Program-made: the position numbers and the translations under genes
Shown: positions 9,634 to 17,233 of the stretch, in pieces
Layout: each line of letters begins with the position of its first letter
Numbering within the stretch: the stretch's first letter is position 1
Assembly: GCA_021297815.1 (NCBI GenBank)
Contig: JAJTGK010000003.1
Coordinates: 1 to 52,242 of the forward strand
Length of the DNA stretch: 52,242 nt
Reading direction: 5' to 3'
Origin: Planctomycetaceae bacterium
GTDB lineage: Bacteria; Planctomycetota; Phycisphaerae; Phycisphaerales; SM1A02
Notes under the pieces: model-generated
Told to the model about the DNA's origin: nothing
Database searches by the model: none
The model's input: only the letters and a program-made list of their open reading frames with translations

Positions 9634-10947
9634 ATGGCCACGCTCACCGCCGCCGCGTTCTCGCATGACCGCGACTTCGCCCGCTCGCTCGACGCGCGCG
9701 ACGAACTCTCCGCGTTCCGCGCCGCATTCGTGCTGCCCGAGGGCGCCGCGGCCTTCGATGGCGGCGAGCCGATCTACTTCGTCGGCAACTCGCTCGGGCC
9801 CATGCCCGTCGCCGCGCGCACGCTTGTCAACGAGGAGCTCGACGACTGGTCGCGCCTCGGCGTGAAGGGCCATCTCGGCTCGCGCAGGCCGTGGTACTCG
9901 TACCACGAGCAGCTGCGCGCGCCGCTCGCGCGGCTCGTCGGCGCGCGCGAGCACGAGGTCGTCGCGATGGGCTCGCTCACCGAGAACATCCACCGCATGC
10001 TCACGACCTTCTACCGCCCCGCGGGGAAGCGCACGAAGCTGCTCATCGAGAAGGGCGCGTTTCCGAGCGACACCTACGCGGTCATGTCGCATGTGGCCGC
10101 GCGCGACCTCGACCCGAGCCTCGAGGTCGTCGAGATCGCGCCGCGCGCGGGCGAGTGGACGCTGCGCGAGGACGACATCGACGCCGAGATCGCGCGCCTC
10201 GGCGACACGCTCGCGCTCGCGCTGCTGCCTGGCGTCCAGTACCGCACGGGGCAGGCGCTCGACCTCGCGCGGCACACGCGCGCGGTGCACGCGGTGGGCG
10301 CGCGCTGCGGCTGGGACCTCGCGCATGCGGTCGGCAACCTCGCCGTGTCGCTCCACGATTCGAACGCCGATTTCGCCGTGTGGTGCTCGTACAAGTACCT
10401 GAACTCGGGGCCGGGCGCGGTCGCGGGCGCGTTCATCCACGAACGCAACGCGGGCGACCTTTCGCTGCCGCGCCACGCGGGATGGTGGGGCAACGATCCC
10501 GCGACGCGCTTTCGCATGGAGCCGCGGTTCGTGCCCGTGCCGCGCGCCGACGCGTGGAGCCTCTCGAACCCGCCGATCCTCGCGGTGGCGCCGCTCATCG
10601 CGTCGCTCGCGGCGTTCGACGGCGCGGGAATCGCGGCGCTGCGCGCGAAGAGCGTGCGCATGACGGCGCTCCTCGAGTTCCTGCTGCGCGACCTTGCGCC
10701 CGAGGTCGAGATCATCACGCCCGCCGCGTCGCACGCGCGCGGCGCGCAGCTGTCGCTCCTCGTCGCGCACGAGGCGCACGCGCGCTACGAGGCCTTCAAG
10801 GCCGCGGGCCTTGCGTGCGACTACCGCGAGTCGGGCCGCGGCGTCGCGGGCGAAGGCATCGTCCGCCTCGCACCCGCGCCGCTCTTCAACACCTTCGACG
10901 AAGTCTGGCGCGCCGCGCAGGTCGTGCGGCGCACGGTCAGGGGCTGA
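9634..10947 (+). CDS. kynU: Kynureninase
   Basis: 437-aa PLP enzyme that cleaves 3-hydroxykynurenine to 3-hydroxyanthranilate and alanine. It has the N-terminal [12 protein letters not shown] motif, [12 protein letters not shown] near residue 117, [10 protein letters not shown] near 229 and the cofactor lysine in [12 protein letters not shown] (Lys254), followed by HAGWWGND. Length and motif order match kynureninase rather than other class V aminotransferases. It has its own promoter hexamer and is not in the kmo operon. Its last 11 nt overlap the convergent ACMS decarboxylase gene. Confidence 0.96.
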   Translation: MATLTAAAFSHDRDFARSLDARDELSAFRAAFVLPEGAAAFDGGEPIYFVGNSLGPMPVAARTLVNEELDDWSRLGVKGHLGSRRPWYSYHEQLRAPLARLVGAREHEVVAMGSLTENIHRMLTTFYRPAGKRTKLLIEKGAFPSDTYAVMSHVAARDLDPSLEVVEIAPRAGEWTLREDDIDAEIARLGDTLALALLPGVQYRTGQALDLARHTRAVHAVGARCGWDLAHAVGNLAVSLHDSNADFAVWCSYKYLNSGPGAVAGAFIHERNAGDLSLPRHAGWWGNDPATRFRMEPRFVPVPRADAWSLSNPPILAVAPLIASLAAFDGAGIAALRAKSVRMTALLEFLLRDLAPEVEIITPAASHARGAQLSLLVAHEAHARYEAFKAAGLACDYRESGRGVAGEGIVRLAPAPLFNTFDEVWRAAQVVRRTVRG

Positions 10948-11977
10948 CCGCGCCGAGGAACTCCTCGGCCGTGCCCGCGAGCATGCGCGCGCGGTCGGCG
11001 TCGGAGATGCCGTCCATCGCGCGGATCATCGATCCCGCCACGCGCTCGCCGAGCGGGAACGGGTAGTCGCTGCCGAGCGCGAGCCGCCGCGCGCCGACCG
11101 ATTCCATCAGGAAGCGCAGCGCCGCCTCGTCGTGCACCAGCGTGTCGAGGTAGAAGCGCCCGAGCTGCTCGCGCGGGTCGATGCCGCAGTCGACCGCACA
11201 GAGGTCGGGGCGCTCGCGGAACCCGTGCGCGATGCGGCCGATCGTGAACGCCAGGCTTCCACCGCCGTGCGCGAGGCACACCTTGAGCGCGGGCAGGCGC
11301 GCAAGCACGCCGCCCAACATCAGCGAGCACGCGGCGCGCGCCGTCTCGGCGGGCATGCCCACGAGCCACGGCAGCCAGTACTTCTGCACGCTTGACTGGC
11401 CGAGCATGTTCCACGGATGCACGAACACCGCCGCGCCACGCCGCGCGCAGTGCTCGAAGAACGGGAAGAGCTCGGGCGCGTCGAGGTTCCATTCGCCGCG
11501 CGCGGTGTTCACATTCGAGCCGATCTCGACGCCGCGCATGCCGAGCTCGTCGAGCGCGCGGTCGAGCTCGCGGCAGGCGCGCTCGGGGTCCTGGAGCGGC
11601 ACGGTGCACAGCCCCGCGAACCGCGTGGGCCACGCGCGCACCACGCCCGCGATGTGGTCGTTCAGGTGCCGCGCAAGCTCGAGCGCCGCGTCGGCGGGCT
11701 GGTGGTACGAGAACATCACGGGCACCGTCGACAGCACCTGCATCGACACGCCGTGCGCGTCGCACTCGCGGATGCGCGTCTCGGGGTCCCAGCAGTTCGC
11801 CTCGATGTCGCGGAAGTGGCGGCCGTCGACGGTCATCCGAGCGCACGCGCAGCCCGACGCGCCCGCGCCGAGGTGCTCGATCGCGGGCCATCCGCGCGTG
11901 CCCGCGCGCGCGGCCATGTCGGGCCACGACGGCGGAAGAATGTGCGTGTGGAGGTCGATGACGCGCATCGCGGGCAT
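10937..11977 (-). CDS. 2-Amino-3-carboxymuconate-6-semialdehyde decarboxylase (ACMSD)
   Basis: 346-aa amidohydrolase-fold, zinc-dependent decarboxylase acting on the ring-cleavage product of 3-hydroxyanthranilate. It has the metal motif DLHTHILPP (His10, His12), the family stretches [20 protein letters not shown] and [10 protein letters not shown] near residue 85, a later metal histidine in [17 protein letters not shown], and the aspartate of [11 protein letters not shown]. These are ACMSD-specific enough to separate it from generic TIM-barrel amidohydrolases. Decarboxylation steers the pathway to 2-aminomuconate rather than quinolinate/NAD. It overlaps the kynU 3' end tail-to-tail and is divergent from kup. 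The start chosen is the first ATG of [12 protein letters not shown]; the second ATG three codons on is possible. Confidence 0.94.
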   Translation of the reverse strand: MPAMRVIDLHTHILPPSWPDMAARAGTRGWPAIEHLGAGASGCACARMTVDGRHFRDIEANCWDPETRIRECDAHGVSMQVLSTVPVMFSYHQPADAALELARHLNDHIAGVVRAWPTRFAGLCTVPLQDPERACRELDRALDELGMRGVEIGSNVNTARGEWNLDAPELFPFFEHCARRGAAVFVHPWNMLGQSSVQKYWLPWLVGMPAETARAACSLMLGGVLARLPALKVCLAHGGGSLAFTIGRIAHGFRERPDLCAVDCGIDPREQLGRFYLDTLVHDEAALRFLMESVGARRLALGSDYPFPLGERVAGSMIRAMDGISDADRARMLAGTAEEFLGAVSP

Positions 11978-11995
11978 TCCAGGGGCTTGGAGCGC

Positions 11996-12001
11996 AGGTT
12001 A
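11996..12001 (-). promoter_or_regulatory. Putative -10 element of ACMSD gene (TAACCT)
   Basis: TAACCT on the minus strand, 18 nt before the ATG at 11977. It would give a leader of roughly 11 nt. Confidence 0.35.
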
Positions 12002-12050
12002 TCCGTTCCTTGCGGCGCACGCTGCATTCCTGCGGGCGAGGCAGCCGATG

Positions 12051-12056
12051 TACCAT
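12051..12056 (+). promoter_or_regulatory. Putative -10 element of kup (TACCAT)
   Basis: TACCAT, 14 nt before the GTG at 12071. A start about 6 nt downstream would leave a leader of about 8 nt. Confidence 0.4.
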
Positions 12057-12070
12057 CTCCCCTTCCTGCC

Positions 12071-13975
12071 GTGTCGCACGAGCGCACCCAGCATCTCTCC
12101 CCGAAGGCGCTTGCCGCGCTTGCGATCGGAGCCGTCGGCGTCGTCTTCGGCGACATCGGCACCAGTCCGCTCTACGCGCTCAAGGAGAGCTTCGCGCATC
12201 TTCAGGACCTCGGCCAGGCGATGGACGAGGTGTATGTGCGCGGCCTCCTGTCGCTCGTGTTCTGGCTCGTCGTCTTCGTCGTCAACATCAAGTACATCTT
12301 CCTGATCACGCGCGCGTCGAACCGCGGCGAGGGCGGCATCTTCGCGCTGCTCTCGCTGATCCCGCGCGGGCTTTCGGCGAAGTCGCGGCGCGGGCGCTTC
12401 ATCATGTCGATGCTCGCGATCGCGGGGGCGGGCCTCCTGTTCGGCGACGGCATCATCACGCCGTCGATCTCGGTGCTCTCCGCGATGGAGGGCCTGAAGG
12501 TCGCGAACCCCGTGCTCGAACCCGCGATCATCCCCGCGACGCTCGCGATCCTCGTCGGGTTCTTCTACTTCCAGCAGTTCGGCACCGCGCGCATCGGCGT
12601 CGTGTTCGGGCCTGTGATGGTGGTTTGGTTCTCGGTGCTCGCGGTGCTCGGCCTGTTCGGCATCATGCAGAAGCCCGACATCCTCGGCGCCGTGAACCCG
12701 ATGTACGCGATCGAGATGATCCGCCTGCATCCGTTCGAGGTGTTCGTGCTGCTCGGCTCGATCGTGCTGTGCGTGACGGGCGCCGAGGCGCTGTACGCCG
12801 ACATGGGGCACTTCGGCATCAAGCCGATCCGCCTCGGGTGGTATCTGCTTGTCGGCCCTGCGCTGATCCTCAACTACTTCGGGCAGGGCGCGGTGCTGCT
12901 GGCGACTTCCGCGGCGCCCGGCGAAGACTTCAACCCGTTCTACGCGCTCGTGCCCGATGCGCTCGTGATTCCGATGGTCGTGCTGGCGACGCTTGCGACG
13001 ATCATCGCGAGCCAGGCGATGATCTCGGGCGTCTTCTCGATCGCGCGTCAGGCGATCCGCCTGAACCAGCTGCCACGGCTCGAGGTCGTGCACACGAGCA
13101 AGGACCAGGAAGGGCAGATCTACCTGCCGTCGCTCAACGGCCTGATGCTGGTCGGATGCCTGATCACGGTGCTGCTCTTCCCGAGCTCCACCGAGCTCGC
13201 GGGCGCCTACGGCATCGCGGTGACGCTCGACATGGCGATCACCACGGTGCTCTTCGCCGTGGTGGCGCGGCGGTTCTGGCGCTGGCGCCGCCGCTGGGTG
13301 ATGCTGCTCATCGGGCTCTTCCTCGTGGTCGACCTCTTGCTCGTCTCGGCGAACATGCTGAAGCTCGTGTCGGGCGGCTGGTTCGCGCTCCTCATCGCGC
13401 TGCTCGCGTTCATCGTGATGTCGACCTGGGTGCAGGGCTCGTTCCACATCGGGAAGAAGCTTGCGGAGGACTCGCAGTCGATCCACGAGTTCCTCGCCGA
13501 GCTGTGGACCGACGCGATTCCGCGCGTGCCCGGCACCGCGGTGTTCCTGACCACGAACTACAACACGCCGCTCGCGCTGAAGCATTTCGTCGAGCACGCG
13601 CATGTGCTGCACCAGCAGGTGGTGCTCGTGACCATCGTGTCGTCGAACCTACCCGTGGTACCCGCGGCGCGGCAGATTCGCGTGGAGTGGCTTCCTGACG
13701 GCGTGTGGAAGATCACGGCGCTCTGCGGCTTCATGGAGAGCCCGAACATCCCGCGCTTCCTCGAGCGCGCGCGTGCGCACGGTTTCAACTTCGATCCTGA
13801 CCAGACGACCTACTTCGCGCGCCGCACCTCTGTGGTGCCGACGGGCAGCGCGCCGATGGCGGGATGGCGCAAGCGGCTGTATGCGGCGCTGTCGCGCAAT
13901 TCGGTCGATGCGACGCGCTCGTTCAACCTGCCGCCCGACCGCGTGGTCGACTTCGGCGCGCAGGTCGAGCTGTAG
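12071..13975 (+). CDS. kup: Low-affinity potassium uptake protein (KUP family)
   Basis: 634-aa KUP/HAK potassium:proton symporter of the inner membrane. The N-terminal signature VVFGDIGTSPLYALKE is near residue 22. About twelve hydrophobic segments follow up to residue ~455, including LFGDGIITPSISVLSAMEG and GAEALYADMGHFG, both typical of the family. A C-terminal hydrophilic tail of ~170 residues follows. Length agrees with the family (about 620-630). The GTG at 12071 (SHERTQHLSPKAL) was chosen because it follows the TACCAT element and leaves a normal KUP N-terminus. No link with the surrounding kynurenine genes is evident. Confidence 0.95.
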   Translation: MSHERTQHLSPKALAALAIGAVGVVFGDIGTSPLYALKESFAHLQDLGQAMDEVYVRGLLSLVFWLVVFVVNIKYIFLITRASNRGEGGIFALLSLIPRGLSAKSRRGRFIMSMLAIAGAGLLFGDGIITPSISVLSAMEGLKVANPVLEPAIIPATLAILVGFFYFQQFGTARIGVVFGPVMVVWFSVLAVLGLFGIMQKPDILGAVNPMYAIEMIRLHPFEVFVLLGSIVLCVTGAEALYADMGHFGIKPIRLGWYLLVGPALILNYFGQGAVLLATSAAPGEDFNPFYALVPDALVIPMVVLATLATIIASQAMISGVFSIARQAIRLNQLPRLEVVHTSKDQEGQIYLPSLNGLMLVGCLITVLLFPSSTELAGAYGIAVTLDMAITTVLFAVVARRFWRWRRRWVMLLIGLFLVVDLLLVSANMLKLVSGGWFALLIALLAFIVMSTWVQGSFHIGKKLAEDSQSIHEFLAELWTDAIPRVPGTAVFLTTNYNTPLALKHFVEHAHVLHQQVVLVTIVSSNLPVVPAARQIRVEWLPDGVWKITALCGFMESPNIPRFLERARAHGFNFDPDQTTYFARRTSVVPTGSAPMAGWRKRLYAALSRNSVDATRSFNLPPDRVVDFGAQVEL

Positions 13976-14052
13976 GGCGTCGCCATCGCGTGGGGTCAGG
14001 TGAGGGACCGTCGGGCTGCGCCCGACGCATCGAGCCGAGATTGGAGAGTTTT

Positions 14053-14261
14053 GCGACCCAGTGCCTTCGGACTGGGCACCCGTCGCGCTGCGCGCGACGG
14101 CGTCGTGCCGGTTTCGAAGCGTTGGCGCAGGATTCCGCGCGAATCGCCGCTGGTCTTCGGTCGGCGATGTCGTGATCGGTTCGGAGCGTTGGTGCGGAGC
14201 CCGCGCGAATCGCCGCCGGCCGAGAGGCCGGCGGGTGCCCAGTCCGCAGGCACTGGGTCGC
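14053..14261. repeat. 30-nt inverted repeat, arms 14053-14082 and 14232-14261
   Basis: The two arms are reverse complements at 29 of 30 positions, separated by about 149 nt. Each arm also holds its own small palindrome (cccagt ... actggg). Matching continues weakly outward (gagat-ggag on both sides). Confidence 0.8.
14110..14219 (+). repeat. Imperfect direct repeat pair inside the inverted repeat
   Basis: Copies at about 14110-14153 and 14178-14219 share gcgttgg-gc and cgcgcgaatcgccgc. They lie wholly between the two inverted arms. Confidence 0.65.
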
Positions 14262-14384
14262 CCCGTACTCCGATCTCGCGAGGGCGCGCGCGCAACGCGC
14301 GCGGTCCTTCACCGTCGCCATCACATGCATCGCCAGGCCTCCCCGCGCGCCGCGGAATCCCCGCCGCGCGGCGACAGCCTCGAA

Positions 14385-15011
14385 CTACGCCTGGGCCTGC
14401 GGCTTCGCGATGCGATGCCCGCAGCACTTGCAGGTCGACAGCACGGGATCGGCCCAGAACTCCTCCATCGCGCGCGCGAAGTGGTGCACGATGTCCTTGC
14501 AGTCGAACACCTTGTCGTACACCAGCGTGTTGCACTTCTCGCAGAAGAAGATCAGGTGCTCGGGCTCGCCCTGCGGCCGGCGCCGCTCGACCACGAGCCC
14601 GATCGTGTTCGGCCCGCGCTGCGGCGAATGCGGCACATTCGGCGGGATGAAGAACACCTCGCCCTCGCGGATCGGGTGCACCTTCACCTTGCCGTCCTCG
14701 ATCGTCTTCACCGCCACATCGCCCTTCAGCTGGATGAAGAACTCCTCGCTGTCGACCTGGTGGAAGTCGTTGCGCGCGTTCGGCCCCTTGATGATCATCA
14801 CAAAGAAGTCGCGGCCCGAGTACAGGTACTTGTTTCCGACGGGCGGCTTGAAGTGCGCCGAGTTCTCCTCGACCCACGAGAGCAGGTGGAACGGCGCCAT
14901 CACCGAGCCATCCGCCATGAAGCCGCTGGGCTCCCCTGGCGTGTCGGCGATCGACTGGAAGCGCGAAACGACGCCGGGCTTCGTGGGGAGGGTGGTCGGC
15001 TGCATGGTCAT
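14385..15011 (-). CDS. nbaC: 3-Hydroxyanthranilate 3,4-dioxygenase
   Basis: 208-aa cupin-type, iron-dependent extradiol dioxygenase opening the ring of 3-hydroxyanthranilate. The active-site metal ligands lie in DFHQVDSEEFFIQ (His, Glu) and PNVPHSPQRG (His). The C-terminus carries two CxxC pairs (FCEKCNTL and CKCCGHRI), the rubredoxin-like iron site of bacterial enzymes. The N-terminus is about 25 residues longer than the core family. The start at 15011 (MTMQPTTL) is preferred because TACGAT lies 6 nt upstream. An in-frame ATG 20 codons further upstream would place the promoter inside the gene. It is divergent from the chemoreceptor gene. Confidence 0.95.
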   Translation of the reverse strand: MTMQPTTLPTKPGVVSRFQSIADTPGEPSGFMADGSVMAPFHLLSWVEENSAHFKPPVGNKYLYSGRDFFVMIIKGPNARNDFHQVDSEEFFIQLKGDVAVKTIEDGKVKVHPIREGEVFFIPPNVPHSPQRGPNTIGLVVERRRPQGEPEHLIFFCEKCNTLVYDKVFDCKDIVHHFARAMEEFWADPVLSTCKCCGHRIAKPQAQA

Positions 15012-15017
15012 GCGGCC

Positions 15018-15023
15018 ATCGTA
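15018..15023 (-). promoter_or_regulatory. Putative leaderless promoter -10 of 3-hydroxyanthranilate dioxygenase gene (TACGAT)
   Basis: TACGAT on the minus strand, 6-nt spacer, then ATG at 15011. Confidence 0.6.
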
Positions 15024-15040
15024 GTACTTCGGCGTTCCAT

Positions 15041-15046
15041 TACCAT
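15041..15046 (+). promoter_or_regulatory. Putative leaderless promoter -10 of chemoreceptor gene (TACCAT)
   Basis: TACCAT, 6-nt spacer, then GTG at 15053. It decides for a GTG start, since no ATG fits. Confidence 0.6.
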
Positions 15047-15052
15047 CCCCGC

Positions 15053-17170
15053 GTGTCCGATCCGTCACTCGACAACCGCAAGGTGCCCTTCGCCCGCTCG
15101 CTCGCAGGCCGCCTGCTGCTCTTCGGCGTGTATCCGGCCGCGGCGCTCGTCGGGCTCGTGATCGGCATCAACGCATACGAGCGCTTCGAGGACCTCGAGC
15201 GGCTTGCGCAGGAGGAGCTTCGCCGCGAGGCGCTCTTCATCGGCGCGCGCATCGGCGAGTCGAACGAAGCCGCGATCCGCGCCGCGCGCGCGATCGCCGC
15301 GCAGCAGGAGGCAGGCCTGTTCGGCAAGCGGCAGCTCACCGTGGAAGTCCTCAAGGGCATGCTCGCGGCCGACCCCGACATCACCGCCGCGTATGTCGGC
15401 TACGAGCCGGGCGCCGACGGCAACGACGCCACGGCGCGTGCGACGGATCCCGCGGAGTGGATGGATGCGACGGGCCGTTTCCTTCCGTATCCGTTCCGCG
15501 ACTGGACGAAGGGCGACGCCATCGCGGTGAAGCCGCTCGTCGATGTGGAGACGAGCCTGTACTACGACGGCGTGCGCCGCGCGTTTGCCGAGAACGGCCG
15601 CGCGACGACGCTCGTCACCGAGCCCTATGTCTACGACGGACAGCTCATCGTCGAGCAGTCGCATCCGATCGTGATCGACGGCAGGTTCCGCGGCATCGGC
15701 GCCACCGACCGCGCGCTCGTGACGATCGAACGCACGGTGCGCGAGCGCACGCAGGCGATCGGCGCGACGGCGTACCTCGTCTCGTCGCGGGGGCGCTTCA
15801 TCGTGGCGACCGACGACGCGCCGGTCGGTGCATCGCCGAAGGAAGGCGCTTCCGCGGAGCTGCGCACTACGCCCGTCGCCGACTCGCGGCTTGCGCCGAT
15901 GATCGAGGAAATGCGGCGCGACGCCGACGCGGATGGATTCGTGCATCGCTCGACCGATCCGCGGAACGGCGTCGACCTGATCGCCGCGTCCGTGCGCGTA
16001 CCCGCGGGCGACTGGACGCTCGTCCTCGTGAAGGACCGCGAGGTCGTCGTCGCTCCGATCCGTGCGCAGGTCGCGACGGGGCTCGTCATCGTCTCGGTCG
16101 CGGTGCTCTCGACGATCGCGCTCGTCGGCCAGATCGCCGTGCGTACGGGGCGCAGGCTCGGTGCGGCGGTGAAGGCTGCGGCCGAGATCTCGCGCGGCAA
16201 CCTCGCGTCCGAAGTGCAGCGCTGCACGAAGCAGGACGAGGCGGGCGTTCTGCTGCGCGGCCTCGAATCGATGCGCGCGGCGCTCGCGCGGCTCATCACG
16301 GGCGTGCAATCGGCGGGCGTGACGGTCGAGACGAGCTCGGTCGAGCTGACGGCCGCAAGCCGCGAGCAGGCCGCGATGGCGCAGCGGTTCGGCGAGTCGA
16401 CCGCGCAGGTTGCGGCGGCAAGCAGGCAGATCACCACGACGAGCAAGGAGCTCGCGCGCACGATGTCCGAGGTCGAGCGTTCGGTCGGCGAGACGGCCGA
16501 TCTCGCCGACTCGTCGCGGGCGAGCCTGGTGGCGGTCGACGGCACGATTCGCGAGGTGGCGCAGGCCGCCGATTCGATCGCGGCCAAGCTTTCGGCGATC
16601 AGCGAGCGCGCGGCGTCGATCAACGCCGTGGTCGGCGTCATCGCGAAGGTCGCCGACCAGACGAACCTTCTTTCGGTGAACGCCGCGATCGAGGCCGAGA
16701 AGGCGGGCGAGCAGGGGCGCGGGTTCCTCGTCGTCGCCCGCGAGATCCGACGCCTCGCCGACCAGACCGCGGGCGCGACGGGCGACATCGAGTCGATCGT
16801 GCGCGAGATGCAGTCGGCCGTCGGCGCGGGCGTGATGGAGATGGACCGCTTCGCCGAGAAGGTGCGGCGCGGCGTCGAGGAAGTCACCGACTCGAGCCGC
16901 CGCATGGGCGAGATCATCGAGCGGGTCGAGGCGAACGCCGAGCGCTATCGCGCGGTGTCCGAGGGCATGCAGTCGCAGGCGCAGGGCGCCGACACCATCT
17001 CGGCGTCGATGACGGCGCTGGCCGACGCGGCGCGCCGCGCGGTCGAGACCGCCGAGGAGTTCGGTCGGACCGCGGACGAACTTCGGCGCGCAAGCCAGAC
17101 GCTGCGCGGAAGCGTGGGGCAGTTCACGGTTCGGCCTGCGTCGGGCGTTTCCGCCGCGCAGAATGCGTGA
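15053..17170 (+). CDS. Methyl-accepting chemotaxis protein with dCache sensor
   Basis: 705-aa transducer. A first transmembrane helix lies near residues 21-42 (LLLFGVYPAAALVGLVIGI). A periplasmic double-Cache-like sensor covers about 45-335; its typical stretches are TSLYYDGVRRAF, VTEPYVYDGQLIVEQSHPI and GRFRGIGATDRAL. The second helix is near 340-362, then HAMP (AAEISRGNL). The signalling domain has its hairpin tip near 535 (VADQTNLLSVNAAIEAEKAG). No C-terminal CheR-tethering pentapeptide is seen. No other chemotaxis gene is in the window. Being divergent from the 3-hydroxyanthranilate dioxygenase gene, it may sense an aromatic compound of that pathway; this is inference. Confidence 0.93.
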   Translation: MSDPSLDNRKVPFARSLAGRLLLFGVYPAAALVGLVIGINAYERFEDLERLAQEELRREALFIGARIGESNEAAIRAARAIAAQQEAGLFGKRQLTVEVLKGMLAADPDITAAYVGYEPGADGNDATARATDPAEWMDATGRFLPYPFRDWTKGDAIAVKPLVDVETSLYYDGVRRAFAENGRATTLVTEPYVYDGQLIVEQSHPIVIDGRFRGIGATDRALVTIERTVRERTQAIGATAYLVSSRGRFIVATDDAPVGASPKEGASAELRTTPVADSRLAPMIEEMRRDADADGFVHRSTDPRNGVDLIAASVRVPAGDWTLVLVKDREVVVAPIRAQVATGLVIVSVAVLSTIALVGQIAVRTGRRLGAAVKAAAEISRGNLASEVQRCTKQDEAGVLLRGLESMRAALARLITGVQSAGVTVETSSVELTAASREQAAMAQRFGESTAQVAAASRQITTTSKELARTMSEVERSVGETADLADSSRASLVAVDGTIREVAQAADSIAAKLSAISERAASINAVVGVIAKVADQTNLLSVNAAIEAEKAGEQGRGFLVVAREIRRLADQTAGATGDIESIVREMQSAVGAGVMEMDRFAEKVRRGVEEVTDSSRRMGEIIERVEANAERYRAVSEGMQSQAQGADTISASMTALADAARRAVETAEEFGRTADELRRASQTLRGSVGQFTVRPASGVSAAQNA

Positions 17171-17221
17171 TTTTCTAGAAATAAAAAGGTGTGCCTGCGT
17201 GGATCGGGCGCGGCTGGGCCT

Positions 17222-17227
17222 TACCTT
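17222..17227 (+). promoter_or_regulatory. Putative leaderless promoter -10 of beta-helix/dockerin gene (TACCTT)
   Basis: TACCTT, 6-nt spacer, ATG at 17234. The preceding 17171-17200 is unusually AT-rich for this window. Confidence 0.6.
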
Positions 17228-17233
17228 CGGGGC

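Larger units (their letters stand above)
13976..14384 (+). repeat. Non-coding stretch with inverted and direct repeats
   Basis: This 409-nt gap between kup and the dioxygenase gene has no convincing gene. It contains a 30-nt inverted repeat, an imperfect direct repeat pair and a GC-rich hairpin near 14,285-14,310. Its frames read low-complexity peptides around ATQCLRTGHP on both strands, as expected from the palindrome and not from a protein. It looks like an interspersed extragenic repeat. Confidence 0.6.

Noticed and set aside
13923-14330. Small reading frames with CLRTGHP-type peptides
   Set aside because: The same peptide appears from both strands because of the inverted repeat; the codon pattern is not gene-like.
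13976-14384. tRNA or other structured RNA gene in the largest gap
   Set aside because: No tRNA arm sequence (GTTCGAATC type) or CCA-ended cloverleaf is visible; the structure is that of a palindromic repeat.
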